Positions 18,060-26,641 of a stretch of 64,000 nucleotides of DNA are shown piece by piece; position 1 is the first letter of the stretch; each line of letters opens with the position of its first letter. The notes beneath the pieces are model-generated. The model was given only the letters and a program-made list of their open reading frames with translations, was not told the origin of the DNA and did not search any database. Source of the stretch: Endozoicomonas sp. 4G (GTDB lineage Bacteria; Pseudomonadota; Gammaproteobacteria; Pseudomonadales; Endozoicomonadaceae); NCBI RefSeq assembly GCF_023822025.1, contig NZ_CP082909.1, forward strand, positions 1,540,001 to 1,604,000, written 5' to 3'. The translations under genes and the position numbers were made by a program.

Positions 18060-18479
18060 ATGGACGGAATCGCACCACCCAGCAATCCAAACAGCAATCC
18101 AAACAGCAACCCAAATAATCAGCCACTTTATCAACTGCCGACAGACAACTGTCCTGTTTGTCTCGAAGCTTTTGCCGGAAAGGCAGTTAGGGTGATCGAA
18201 ACATGCGGCCATATGTTTCACGAAGGCTGTCTGAAGCCCTGGGTACCGGTAAGTTCAAGCTGTCCTTTATGCAGAACCAGTCTCAGTGACAGGGACGCGC
18301 AACCAGCGCCTGCCAGCGTTGGTAATCCTGACCGGCCAGGAAATGCTCCATTGGACCGGCGGAACATGATTCGAGACTGGTTATCATCGCGCATTTCAGC
18401 TGCGACGGGTGGTAGGGGATTAACCTCTGCCGATAGGATGGTAGACATTTTAAGTGGGCAGAGAGGCCGACGTCGTTAG
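18060..18479 (+). CDS. Eukaryote-like RING-H2 finger protein
   Basis: 139 residues with an Asn/Pro/Ser repeat N-terminus and a textbook RING-H2 finger: Cys31, Cys34, Cys49, His51, His54, Cys57, Cys68, Cys71. The signature CPVCLEAF...CGHMFHEGC...W...CPLC includes the Trp after the sixth ligand that contacts E2 enzymes in eukaryotic ligases. There is no signal peptide or membrane helix, unlike the two RING proteins at 10.1 and 13.0 kb. The C-terminal half is polar and basic (ending GQRGRRR). A role as a secreted E3 ubiquitin ligase acting in a host is inferred; the zinc-ligand pattern is unambiguous. AAAGGA precedes the ATG. Confidence 0.88.
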   Translation: MDGIAPPSNPNSNPNSNPNNQPLYQLPTDNCPVCLEAFAGKAVRVIETCGHMFHEGCLKPWVPVSSSCPLCRTSLSDRDAQPAPASVGNPDRPGNAPLDRRNMIRDWLSSRISAATGGRGLTSADRMVDILSGQRGRRR

Positions 18480-18486
18480 CTTTGCA

Positions 18487-18514
18487 GGCTGTCTGAGGTT
18501 TCTCGCAGACAGCC
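18487..18514. terminator. Hairpin between convergent genes
   Basis: A perfect 9-bp stem, GGCTGTCTG (18487-18495) with CAGACAGCC (18506-18514), lies in the 49-bp gap between the RING gene and the convergent DUF3313 gene. It is followed by a T/G-rich stretch rather than a pure T-run, so it is a probable bidirectional terminator. Confidence 0.6.
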
Positions 18515-18528
18515 GTGTTGTTGGTTGT

Positions 18529-19215
18529 CTACTGTTGTTTGCCGATCATACTGTCCAGACCAAGGTTGTAGGATTCCAGCCAGTCATCCAGAACCGCTTT
18601 CACATCTTCTTTGGTGACTTGGTCATTATCTGACTGTTTGTTGATGCCTTTGCGCAGCACTTCGCCTTTCAGTTCGCCTGTTTCACCGTCTCTCAATTGT
18701 ACTTCCAGATACAGCGCCACGATGTAATCCAGTTGGTCGGTGGCTGTCTTGAACAGGGTTCTGGCAACGGCGATGGGGAGTACAAACTGTCTGGCTTTGA
18801 GGTCTTGCATCTCTGATACAATGCCGGTGATGGCAGGTTGAATCACCAGCACACCCGGTCCCGGTTTTTCTGCCAGCATACCACGCTGCTTCAGGCTTTC
18901 TTTGAAACCATTATTCAGGTATTCAGCGACTTTAGTCGCCACTTCATGTCGGGCATCATTGGTTGCGTTGTAATTAGGGAACAGATTGACGGGCTCAACA
19001 TAGATTTTTTTATAGTTTTTCAGGTCGCCGCTGACCCAGCGCATGGCGGTGTCATCGTCAAACGATGTGAGTCTTTCATAGTTTTCCAGGTGACCGCTGA
19101 AGGGTTGTTCTTCCGTGTCAATCTTTTGCTGCGATGAGCAGGCTGTCAGCAACAGGGCGCTGATCAGTATCAAAGGCAGAGCGAGAAGTTGGCGTGTTTT
19201 TTTATAAACAGTCAT
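18529..19215 (-). CDS. DUF3313 family lipoprotein
   Basis: 228 residues with a lipoprotein signal peptide ending in the lipobox LLTAC (Cys26), followed by Ser-Ser. Family-like segments include KIYVEPVNLFPN, VLVIQPAITGI and VALYLEVQLRDGETGEL. DUF3313 proteins are periplasm-facing lipoproteins of unknown function. The leader contains three tandem 14-bp repeats just upstream of the start. Confidence 0.85.
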   Translation of the reverse strand: MTVYKKTRQLLALPLILISALLLTACSSQQKIDTEEQPFSGHLENYERLTSFDDDTAMRWVSGDLKNYKKIYVEPVNLFPNYNATNDARHEVATKVAEYLNNGFKESLKQRGMLAEKPGPGVLVIQPAITGIVSEMQDLKARQFVLPIAVARTLFKTATDQLDYIVALYLEVQLRDGETGELKGEVLRKGINKQSDNDQVTKEDVKAVLDDWLESYNLGLDSMIGKQQ

Positions 19216-19228
19216 AGTGTGAGTCGTT

Positions 19229-19270
19229 TTTTGATTAAGGTCTTTTGATTAAGGACTTTTGATTAAGGTC
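19229..19270 (-). repeat. Three tandem 14-bp repeats upstream of DUF3313 gene
   Basis: TTTTGATTAAGG(T/A)C is repeated at 19229-19242, 19243-19256 and 19257-19270, starting about 13 bp upstream of the DUF3313 start codon. Copy number could affect promoter or leader spacing. A different 14-bp triple repeat lies at 29912-29953. Confidence 0.9.
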
Positions 19271-19406
19271 TTTGTTTTAACTCAGTAGAGTGTCTACTAA
19301 TGCCTGTCGTTTGAACAGTACGATTTACCGAGATCATCTGTTAAAAGAATCCCCCGTGTCCCACCGCGCACGCTTGAGGGATTCCGTGGTTTTGATGGCC
19401 TGGCGG

Positions 19407-19724
19407 TTAATGTATTTTACTGCCGCCTTTGCAGTCAGGGCTGTCAGGAGCCTGCTCCTTACGCTTTTGCCACTCGTCGGGGGTATAGGTGTGAAGCGCC
19501 AGGGCATGAATGCCTCCCTGCATTTCGTCAGACAGGATTTTGTAAATCAACTGATGGCGTTTAACGGGCATGGTGTTCTCAAACGCCCGGCTGACCAGAA
19601 CAACTTTAAAGTGGGACTCAGAACCTGGTGGCACATTGTGCATATGGCTTTCATTGGCTATTTCAAAGTATTCAAGCTCCAGGGCTGTTGTCAGTTTGTC
19701 ACTGACTTGAGTTTGCAGAGTCAT
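19407..19724 (-). CDS. bolA: BolA family protein
   Basis: 105 residues, the length of E. coli BolA. It contains the BolA signature NESHMHNVPPGSESHFKVV and the helix MPVKRHQLIYKIL. BolA is a stress-linked regulator that pairs with monothiol glutaredoxins in iron-sulfur/iron handling and affects cell shape. The start is placed at the ATG at 19724, which has GGTGGGAAG directly upstream; the in-frame GTG three codons earlier lies within that ribosome-binding site. Confidence 0.93.
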   Translation of the reverse strand: MTLQTQVSDKLTTALELEYFEIANESHMHNVPPGSESHFKVVLVSRAFENTMPVKRHQLIYKILSDEMQGGIHALALHTYTPDEWQKRKEQAPDSPDCKGGSKIH

Positions 19725-19826
19725 GCTTCCCACCTTTTTAATCTTGCTTGGTTAATCTTGCTCGGATGATCAGATAGATGGTCTCAGATTAACAGGAAGG
19801 CTGATGGTTGCGAAGGGAAAACTGGA

Positions 19827-20750
19827 TCAGAAGGGTTCACTGTTCAGAGAGAGGCACTCAATACCCGGGCGAAGAGAGCAGGCGTTTTCAATAGCTGCGT
19901 TGAATGCCGTGTCACCGGCACAAATAACCCGGATTGACGGCGCTGTCGCTAACGCTGAATCCAGCCATTGTCCATAATCCTGTCGGCTTGTTGTCAGGGT
20001 ATAGCGGAATTGATCCATTTGTGAGAGTGTTTCCAGGGATTCAAGGCAATAGTGATCGTTGTTATTGGACGCTTCGTGAATGAGATGAATATTCAGTTGA
20101 GATGAGGGCTGATTGCTCATAGCTTCACGGGCATAAGCCAGTAACGGGACCAGTGCCATTTCCTGAGCGATAAGTATCTGGGCAGGCAGCAGATTTCCAC
20201 AAAGGTTTATTCCACGGGGGCTGCTGATGCGGATTCTCTGTCCTGCTTCGGTAGCATCATGCGCCCAGGTGCTGAAAGGGTCGGCCACCTTGCGCTGGAC
20301 ATGGATGACCATTGCCCGGTCCGGTGTTGGCGCTGAGGCCAGGTAGCATTCTTTTTTCAGCTTGGTTCCTGTGTCAATGCAGACGTGCTGACCGGGAAAG
20401 TAGGGCACAGGATGTCGGGGCGCGAGTGTCAGGGCCATGATAGTAGGCGTTAAGCATTGTTTCCCGGTAATGATGGCCTGCGTATGACTTCTGGTGGGCA
20501 GGGAGACGGTCATATCGTTTTCAGGCAGACACTGGCACGCCAGGAAATACCCCTGGCGCACTTTTTCACGGCTCAGGCAAGCCTGGCTCTGTTCCGTGGG
20601 CTGACCTGTATCAGCTTTCATTATGCAGGCATGACAAACACCTGAACGGCAGGAGAAGGGTATTTTTTCACCCTCTGCCAACAAAGAGTCCAGCAGGCAC
20701 CGGTTTTTATCAACCGGGTAAGTCCGGTTAAACAGTGTAATGTCAGGCAT
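19827..20750 (-). CDS. 2Fe-2S ferredoxin / NAD(P)H-flavin reductase fusion
   Basis: 307 residues. The N-terminal plant-type ferredoxin domain has the cluster motif Cys34-x4-Cys39-x2-Cys42-x29-Cys72 (CRSGVCHAC...LACQC). It is followed by a ferredoxin-NADP reductase-like FAD domain (PYFPGQHVCID, CYLASAPTPD) and a C-terminal nucleotide-binding domain (RVICAGDTAFNAAI). The order ferredoxin-FAD-NAD is that of oxygenase reductases and VanB/AscD-type enzymes. No oxygenase partner lies next to it, so the electron acceptor is unknown. The FAD domain's usual RxYSxx motif is replaced by CYLASAP, a mild oddity. Confidence 0.85.
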   Translation of the reverse strand: MPDITLFNRTYPVDKNRCLLDSLLAEGEKIPFSCRSGVCHACIMKADTGQPTEQSQACLSREKVRQGYFLACQCLPENDMTVSLPTRSHTQAIITGKQCLTPTIMALTLAPRHPVPYFPGQHVCIDTGTKLKKECYLASAPTPDRAMVIHVQRKVADPFSTWAHDATEAGQRIRISSPRGINLCGNLLPAQILIAQEMALVPLLAYAREAMSNQPSSQLNIHLIHEASNNNDHYCLESLETLSQMDQFRYTLTTSRQDYGQWLDSALATAPSIRVICAGDTAFNAAIENACSLRPGIECLSLNSEPF

Positions 20751-20768
20751 AGTGATATCTTACCTTGT

Positions 20769-21440
20769 CTAAGTGGACTCAAGAATAGTGTATTCGAATG
20801 AGTCAATGCCTGTTATTTCTATAGTGCCCTGACCCGATAACATTGGATAGGGAACCAGAAAGGTTACTTGATATCTGGTGGTTTGTTTCTTGTTCCTGCG
20901 AAAGCCAGAATCCTTGAGATTCTGATTGAAGGGTAATGAGGCCGTGGAAAACAGGCTAAAAGGCGCTAATGAGCCCTGTGAGATATCTCCGACATGTGCG
21001 CCATGACGGGCAACATGGGCGCAAAGTTTGAGCTGCGATAGAGCTTCATCATAGGTACTTGGAGCATGGTTTGTTGTGTATAAAAAATCCAAACTAAGGA
21101 GGGTTGTTCCATCATTTAAAACGATGATAAAACCAATATTTTCATTCTGGTCAACAAAACCTGTGGGGTCAGCTGAAAACTGTACAACGTGAACTGTACT
21201 TATTGCTCTTCCTGTGAGGTCTCTATCCGTGTTCAGAGTGGGAGAATGCCTTTCAATGGCCGACAGTAAATATTGCTCGACATTCTCAGGTCTGGTGTAG
21301 CCATTGATGTGTCGAATTGTTGTGCGTCCTGTTTTATCCGTATATTTAAAAGTCAGTGGATCAATGATTTCTACGGTTGCCCAAGTCCGGGGGCAGAAAG
21401 AAACTATAACAAATAGCAAAAGATGTAGTTTTTTAAGCAT
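20769..21440 (-). CDS. Secreted protein of unknown function
   Basis: About 223 residues from the ATG at 21440, chosen because it opens a clear signal peptide (LKKLHLLLFVIVSFCPRTWA); the longer frame adds 48 unlikely residues. The mature part has beta-rich segments (VEIIDPLTFKYTDKTGRT, GFIIVLNDGTTLL, RYQVTFLVPYPM, IEITGIDSFEYTIL). I do not recognise a family. It lies 18 bp upstream of the ferredoxin-reductase start on the same strand and is divergent from the secreted tandem paralogues. Confidence 0.7.
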   Translation of the reverse strand: MLKKLHLLLFVIVSFCPRTWATVEIIDPLTFKYTDKTGRTTIRHINGYTRPENVEQYLLSAIERHSPTLNTDRDLTGRAISTVHVVQFSADPTGFVDQNENIGFIIVLNDGTTLLSLDFLYTTNHAPSTYDEALSQLKLCAHVARHGAHVGDISQGSLAPFSLFSTASLPFNQNLKDSGFRRNKKQTTRYQVTFLVPYPMLSGQGTIEITGIDSFEYTILEST

Positions 21441-21680
21441 GAACTTACTCGTATTAAAAAAGCCGGTGGTATTTTTTAGTTTTAAAGTGCGATCTATAAA
21501 GCGTAATAGGGAGAACTGCATCAATATAGTCATAATTCGGTAAGCTAACAAATAATCCAAAGAGGCTGCTGCACTGACCAGCAAAATTTGAACCAGGCGT
21601 TATGTGCTATTATTGACTGCCATTGGTGATCACAGATGAGCAAGTGTGTGATGCTCTAGTAGTCAATCAGGTGGCAAACC

Positions 21681-22886
21681 ATGCTTTCCTTTGATCTTAT
21701 CGTAAGAATGTTTTTTGCCCTTGCTCTCGCACTTGGACATGCGGTAATGAATGCTAACGCAGATGATGATTTGGTTGATAGCATCACCGAGTACAGTGTT
21801 ATTGTCGATGGCGTATCCAATGAAATAGTCGTCACGCATCGGCAAGGGGGTGATTGCCACCTTATTATCTCACAAACTCCCGGTTCCCTGCCTGATGAAC
21901 AGTTACCACAGCCAAGCATTGCCATTATCTTTCCCGAAAGTTTTTATAGTCAAAACCCACTTGTTACTGTGGAGCTCTGGCCGCCTTCATACTCTTTAAC
22001 TCAAGATCGTTTGTCCCGTCCTTTTGCGGATGAAGGAGTACTTGGTCATGAGCCTCTTCACATGCTTTCACATGAGAGTTTAATTCAACTGGCAACCGGG
22101 GGCGACCAGCAATCTGTTTACCCACTCGCTCTCCCGATGGGGCCCATTGAAATTCAAAATAAGGATCGGTTATACGTCATTGACCCCATTCTTCAACATC
22201 CGGTAGTCACTGCCTGCGCAGGCAATCTTCCAGCCAAAACTGCTGCGTCTAAAACTGCTTTTTCCAGGACAGCTTTTTCCAGGACAGCTTTGTCCAAAAC
22301 TGCTTCATCCAGGAGTCAGAACAAACCGGCATCGCTAAAACCACCAGCTTCAGGCAAAAGCATCCGCACCTCACGAGCACAACCCTCAGAAGCAGGGTCC
22401 GCCACTGTGGCTTCTTCTGCAAGCGCCGCTTCAGGTGGGCAGGGCCGCTATCAATTCCATATCACAGGGCAGCTTTTATTAGGCATCGAATCCCCATGTA
22501 CGGCAAGAGCAGGAGAAAGAAGGATGAGAAAAAAAACAGTGACGGTTCCAGTCATCATGCTTGTCAGCACCGACCCTGCGCAAGGCGCAGCCTGGATAGA
22601 CTCGCTTTCATCCACTGGCCCGGACTATGCCGTTAATATATTTCGCCAACCGTCTCAGGCCAGCTCGCCCATCAATTCAGTGCCGGATGATAGCCTCCAG
22701 AAAACCTGGGAGAAAGTACGCCGTCGGGCAATGCGAAGGATCAGGGAAGAGCAAAGCCGCCGGAAAGTTCGTGGTGTCAGGTGGCTAACAGGGTTCCCGG
22801 CATCCTCAGAGGTTAGGGCAATGCCATTAATGCCAAAAATACAATTACGGGTAGTCGATCATACTGATTCCGTGAGACGAAGGTAG
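21681..22886 (+). CDS. Secreted protein, tandem paralogue 1
   Basis: 401 residues of unknown function. A signal peptide (to about residue 27, ALGHAVMNANA) precedes a conserved N-domain (ITEYSVIVDGVSNEIVVTHR, LWPPSYS, PMGPIEIQNK, YVIDPI). A low-complexity Ser/Thr/Ala/Lys linker of the type K-T-A-x-S-K/R-T-A (about residues 188-240) leads to a C-domain beginning QGRYQFHITGQLLLGIESPC with the basic run RRMRKKTV. The downstream gene at 23025 has the same domain plan and related 5' sequence (GTCAATcag-gt-gcaAacATG), so the pair arose by tandem duplication. Low-complexity linkers between domains suggest a surface or host-interaction protein, which is inference. Confidence 0.75.
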   Translation: MLSFDLIVRMFFALALALGHAVMNANADDDLVDSITEYSVIVDGVSNEIVVTHRQGGDCHLIISQTPGSLPDEQLPQPSIAIIFPESFYSQNPLVTVELWPPSYSLTQDRLSRPFADEGVLGHEPLHMLSHESLIQLATGGDQQSVYPLALPMGPIEIQNKDRLYVIDPILQHPVVTACAGNLPAKTAASKTAFSRTAFSRTALSKTASSRSQNKPASLKPPASGKSIRTSRAQPSEAGSATVASSASAASGGQGRYQFHITGQLLLGIESPCTARAGERRMRKKTVTVPVIMLVSTDPAQGAAWIDSLSSTGPDYAVNIFRQPSQASSPINSVPDDSLQKTWEKVRRRAMRRIREEQSRRKVRGVRWLTGFPASSEVRAMPLMPKIQLRVVDHTDSVRRR

Positions 22887-23024
22887 AATTTAGTCTTTAA
22901 ACTCGATTTCCTGCTAAGTTAAAGGCTGTTTGCGTTATTCTGGGCAGTGTTGTATTCGATAGTCACGGAGGAGTCAGATACAAGACTGTAGTTGTTTAGT
23001 GGTCAATAAGTCAGGTAACAAACT

Positions 23025-24275
23025 ATGCCTTTTTTTAATCTTTTTGCAAGAGCTTTGTTTATTCTGGCACTTGGATATACGGCAATAAATGCTAACGCAG
23101 AAGATGAAGATGATTCGGTTGATAACATCACCGAGTATACCGTTATTGTTAATGAGATATACGATGAAATTGTCGTTACACATCGGCAAGAGGATAATTG
23201 CCACCTTGTTGTTTCACAAACGCTCAGTCCTTTATCTGAAGAACAGCCTCGACAGCCTGAACAGCCAAGTGCCGCAATCATCTTGCCTGAAACTTTTTTT
23301 TATGGAAGTCGACTTTTTGATGCGGAACTCTGGCCTCCTTCTTACTCTTCAACTCTGGATTATTTGTACTCTCCATCTTCAGATGAAGGGGTAATAGCCC
23401 GTGACACTTTGCAAATGCTTATCCATAAAAATTTAATTGAAATGGCTACTGAGGATGACGATCAACATAGTTACCCAATTATTCTTCCAATGGGACCCAT
23501 TGAAATTCAGAACAAGAATCAGTTATACGTGATTGATCCCATTATTTACAACCCCGTAGTGACTATTTATGAAAGCACTGCTTCAGCCAGCGCAAATAAA
23601 CCATCAGCTTCGGGCACAGGCACCCATCAGGAGGCCTTGCCATCACCGCAGAAAAAGGGCAAGTCTCGTGCAAAAAAGCGGACAAGGGACGAGTCTCATA
23701 CAGATACATTAGCTGAACATCCCCCACGACCGGCACCGGCAGAAGAAGAGTCCTCTGCCGTGGCTTCTTCTGAAAGCACTGCTAGCGATGAGGATGAGGA
23801 TAAGGATAAGCAGGGTCACTATCAATTTCAGATCACAGGGGTGCTTCATTTAGGCATCGAAACCCCATGTACACCAAGAACAAAAAAAAACAGGAAGAGA
23901 AAAAAAACGGTTGAGATTCCAGTCACCATCCTTGTCAGCAGCAACCCTGCAGATGGCACAGTCGAGATGGACTCTCTTTCATCCAGTGACTCAAAATACG
24001 CCATTAATATAGTTCGCAAACCCTCTCAAGCCTGCTCGTCAGTAGTGGATAAAAGCTTTCAGGCAATTTGGGAGGTAGTAAAGAAACGGGCATTTCAAAA
24101 GATCATGTCAGAGCTTAAAGGCCCGCAAATTTATAGTATCAGGCGGGTGACGGAGTCCGCACCAACTTCAGAGACCCGCACCAGATTGTTGACTCCTCAG
24201 TTACAAATACAGGTCGTCGAGGATCGTGGTTCCATGCCCAATTTAGTGGATGTGCATGTAAAACCCGACCCTTAA
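23025..24275 (+). CDS. Secreted protein, tandem paralogue 2
   Basis: 416 residues, paralogue of the protein at 21681. It has a signal peptide (to about 26), a shared N-domain (ITEYTVIVNEIYDEIVVTHR, LWPPSYS, PMGPIEIQNKNQLYVIDPI) and a shared C-domain (GHYQFQITGVLHLGIETPCT, RKRKKTVEIPVTILVS). The linker (about 190-265) has diverged completely: it is charged, with KKGKSRAKKRTRDE resembling a nuclear-localisation-like basic cluster, followed by an acidic DEDEDKDK run. Conserved folded domains with a fast-changing linker are the main observation. Function unknown. Confidence 0.75.
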   Translation: MPFFNLFARALFILALGYTAINANAEDEDDSVDNITEYTVIVNEIYDEIVVTHRQEDNCHLVVSQTLSPLSEEQPRQPEQPSAAIILPETFFYGSRLFDAELWPPSYSSTLDYLYSPSSDEGVIARDTLQMLIHKNLIEMATEDDDQHSYPIILPMGPIEIQNKNQLYVIDPIIYNPVVTIYESTASASANKPSASGTGTHQEALPSPQKKGKSRAKKRTRDESHTDTLAEHPPRPAPAEEESSAVASSESTASDEDEDKDKQGHYQFQITGVLHLGIETPCTPRTKKNRKRKKTVEIPVTILVSSNPADGTVEMDSLSSSDSKYAINIVRKPSQACSSVVDKSFQAIWEVVKKRAFQKIMSELKGPQIYSIRRVTESAPTSETRTRLLTPQLQIQVVEDRGSMPNLVDVHVKPDP

Positions 24276-24453
24276 TTTCGACTTTCTGCCAGATCAACGA
24301 TTGCCTGCGTGACTGCGGGCATTCCTGCATTCGTGACGGGGCTGTGCCCATCATTCATTTTAAGTATTGTCTGTCGTTTTTTTCGGTGATCCGCGATAAA
24401 AAGTGAAAGATCCTGTTTTCGATCAATGTTTTCTGATGTGAAGCGTTGATATA

Positions 24454-24513
24454 CTGGCCGGACAAATGAGGAGGGGAAACCCTGCGAAAAAACAGAGCCG
24501 GGTAACCGGCCAG
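24454..24513 (+). other. Possible structured RNA leader of fumarase gene
   Basis: The 330-bp gap 24276-24605 contains CTGGCCGG (24454-24461), which can pair with CCGGCCAG (24506-24513). Inside are GGG-GAAA-CCC (24473-24482) and GCCGG-GTAA-CCGGC (24497-24510), both closing GNRA tetraloops. The second hairpin competes with the outer pairing for the same CCGGC. It ends about 90 nt upstream of the fumarase start. It matches no riboswitch class I can name. Nothing else is evident in the gap. Confidence 0.4.
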
Positions 24514-24605
24514 GGTCCGTTTAACGCTTGCAAATCTGAGATCTGTTGAAGCTGCGCTTTGAGTTCGACAGGTTCCCAGACTGATTATGGGAGTTGGGGA
24601 GCGCA

Positions 24606-26123
24606 ATGCCACTAATTCGTGAAGAGGATCTGATTGAGAGTGTTGCTGACGCTCTTCAATTTATCTCCTGTTATCATCCGCTGGATTTCATTCATGCGGT
24701 TCATGACGCCTGGAAGAAAGAGCCGTCCAAGGCGGCTAAAGACGCCATGGCCCAGATTCTGATTAATTCCAGAATGTGCGCCATGGGCAAGCGGCCTATT
24801 TGTCAGGATACGGGTATTGTTACTGTCTTCCTGAAGATTGGTATGAATGTCCGCTTCGAAGGGGATCAAAGTATCGAGGATATGGTGAATGAAGGGGTGC
24901 GCCGCGCCTACACGCACCCGGAAAATGTGCTCCGTGCCTCCGTTCTGGAAGATCCTGCCGGTGCCCGCAAAAATACCAAAGACAACACACCTGCCGTTAT
25001 CCATATGACCCTGGTGCCAGGGGATACCGTTGATGTTCAGGTGGCAGCCAAGGGTGGAGGCTCTGAGAACAAATCCAAGCTGGCGATGCTGAATCCCTCG
25101 GATGATATTGTTGAGTGGGTCAAGAAAACCGTACCGACGATGGGTGCAGGCTGGTGTCCTCCGGGTATGTTAGGCATCGGTATTGGTGGTACCGCTGAAA
25201 AAGCCATGGTGCTGGCCAAGGAATCCCTTATGGAACCTGTTGATATCCATGAACTCAGGGAGCGCGGACCCAGTAACCGGGTTGAGGAACTGCGTCTGGA
25301 GATTATGGATGCTGTCAACAGTCTGGGTATTGGTGCACAGGGTCTGGGTGGCCTCACCACGGTGCTGGATATCAAGATTAAGGACTACCCGACTCACGCC
25401 GCTTCTTTGCCTGTAGCGATGATTCCAAACTGTGCCGCCACACGACACGCGCATTTTGTACTGGATGGCAGTGGTCCCGTTATTCAGGAAGCTCCGAGTC
25501 TGGATGATTACCCTGAGGTCGCCCTGGATATGAGCGAAGGGGTACGTAAGGTCAATGTTGACGGCATCTCCAAAGAAGAAATCAAGAGCTGGAAGCCGGG
25601 TGACACAGTACTGCTGTCAGGAAAAATCCTGACCGGTCGTGATGCTGCCCACAAACGCATGGTTGACATGATGTCCCGTGGCGAAGCTTTGCCTGTTGAT
25701 CTGAAAGGTCGCTTTATTTACTACGTAGGACCGGTTGATCCGGTGCGTGATGAAGTAGTTGGCCCCGCAGGTCCAACCACTTCTACCCGTATGGACAAGT
25801 TTACCCGTACTATGCTGGAGCAGACAGGTCTGGCTGGAATGATTGGCAAGGCAGAACGGGGTGATGCTGCGATTGATGCCATCAGGGATAACGAGTCTGT
25901 TTATCTGATTGCCGTAGGTGGAGCCGCTTATCTGGTTTCCCAGGCGGTCAGGAAAGCCGAAGTGGTTGCCTTCCCTGAACTGGGTATGGAAGCTATCTAC
26001 GAGTTTGAAGTCAAGGATATGCCGGTGACCGTGGCAGTGGATCACACCGGTGATTCTGTCCACAAAACCGGACCGCAAATCTGGAAGCAGAAGATCGAAG
26101 AGCAGGTTCTGGATATCAAATAA
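24606..26123 (+). CDS. Class I (iron-sulfur) fumarate hydratase
   Basis: 505 residues, the one-chain class I form (FumA/FumB type, here close to the 500-residue variant). Candidate [4Fe-4S] cysteines occur in RPICQDTG, GAGWCPPG and IPNCAATRH. The C-terminal beta domain has LLSGKILTGRDAAHKRM and YVGPVDPVRDEVVGPAGPTTSTRMD. It hydrates fumarate to malate in the TCA cycle and is oxygen-sensitive. The ATG at 24606 is chosen over an in-frame TTG at 24594 because GGGGAGC lies at ribosome-binding distance and homology begins there. Confidence 0.96.
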   Translation: MPLIREEDLIESVADALQFISCYHPLDFIHAVHDAWKKEPSKAAKDAMAQILINSRMCAMGKRPICQDTGIVTVFLKIGMNVRFEGDQSIEDMVNEGVRRAYTHPENVLRASVLEDPAGARKNTKDNTPAVIHMTLVPGDTVDVQVAAKGGGSENKSKLAMLNPSDDIVEWVKKTVPTMGAGWCPPGMLGIGIGGTAEKAMVLAKESLMEPVDIHELRERGPSNRVEELRLEIMDAVNSLGIGAQGLGGLTTVLDIKIKDYPTHAASLPVAMIPNCAATRHAHFVLDGSGPVIQEAPSLDDYPEVALDMSEGVRKVNVDGISKEEIKSWKPGDTVLLSGKILTGRDAAHKRMVDMMSRGEALPVDLKGRFIYYVGPVDPVRDEVVGPAGPTTSTRMDKFTRTMLEQTGLAGMIGKAERGDAAIDAIRDNESVYLIAVGGAAYLVSQAVRKAEVVAFPELGMEAIYEFEVKDMPVTVAVDHTGDSVHKTGPQIWKQKIEEQVLDIK

Positions 26124-26216
26124 GTGCTTATCTGCCTGATTTTATTAGACTGTTTTAGAGCGCAGCGAAACAGGGTTCTATAATCAATTTATGAATTCAG
26201 GCAGTAAGGACGCATT

Positions 26217-26573
26217 ATGGTTGACGATTCTGATCAGGCTGAACCCGCCTCCGGTGGGGAAGATCCTGAAAAAGCGGAGTTTCTTTTTTTCTGGCAGAAC
26301 CTGTTTGCAAGGATTAAACGGTTCGCCTCTGACAGGCAGGACATTGTCAGAATGGATGATGCTTCCAGAATCGTCAGGGCCAATTTGTTGAGCCTTCAGA
26401 TTGAAGGTCGATTCGAGCATTTCTGGATTGAAGAGCAGACAGAAGGTCTTGAAGAAGACGGTGATTCTCAGTCAACCGTTGGCGATGAGCTGTTTTCAGA
26501 GCTGCTGGCTACTCAGGAAGAGTGGATACGGCTGCAACGGCTCAGGGATCAATTGCGGAAAAACAACGATTAA
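26217..26573 (+). CDS. Small acidic protein of unknown function
   Basis: 118 residues with no signal peptide and no recognised domain. The protein is acidic with a helical centre (FLFFWQNLFARIKRFASDRQDIVRMDDASRIVRANLLSLQ) and a C-terminal amphipathic helix. It lies 93 bp after fumarase on the same strand, with AAGGA just before the ATG. A REP-like element follows, then the convergent valS. Confidence 0.6.
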   Translation: MVDDSDQAEPASGGEDPEKAEFLFFWQNLFARIKRFASDRQDIVRMDDASRIVRANLLSLQIEGRFEHFWIEEQTEGLEEDGDSQSTVGDELFSELLATQEEWIRLQRLRDQLRKNND

Positions 26574-26588
26574 AGACCCTGCCAACCG

Positions 26589-26617
26589 CCCTTCGACTCC
26601 GCTCAGGGTGAACGGAG
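26589..26617. repeat. REP-like palindromic element
   Basis: Full copy of the same CCCTTCGACTCCGCTCAGG + GTGAACGGAG element found at 1302-1330, placed between the convergent gene ends at 26573 and 26642. Confidence 0.8.
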
Positions 26618-26641
26618 TCTCAGGTATCATCCTCAAACTCT

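Noticed and set aside
19229-19270. Short regular repeats as CRISPR
   Set aside because: Direct tandem 14-bp units without spacers; no cas genes in the window.
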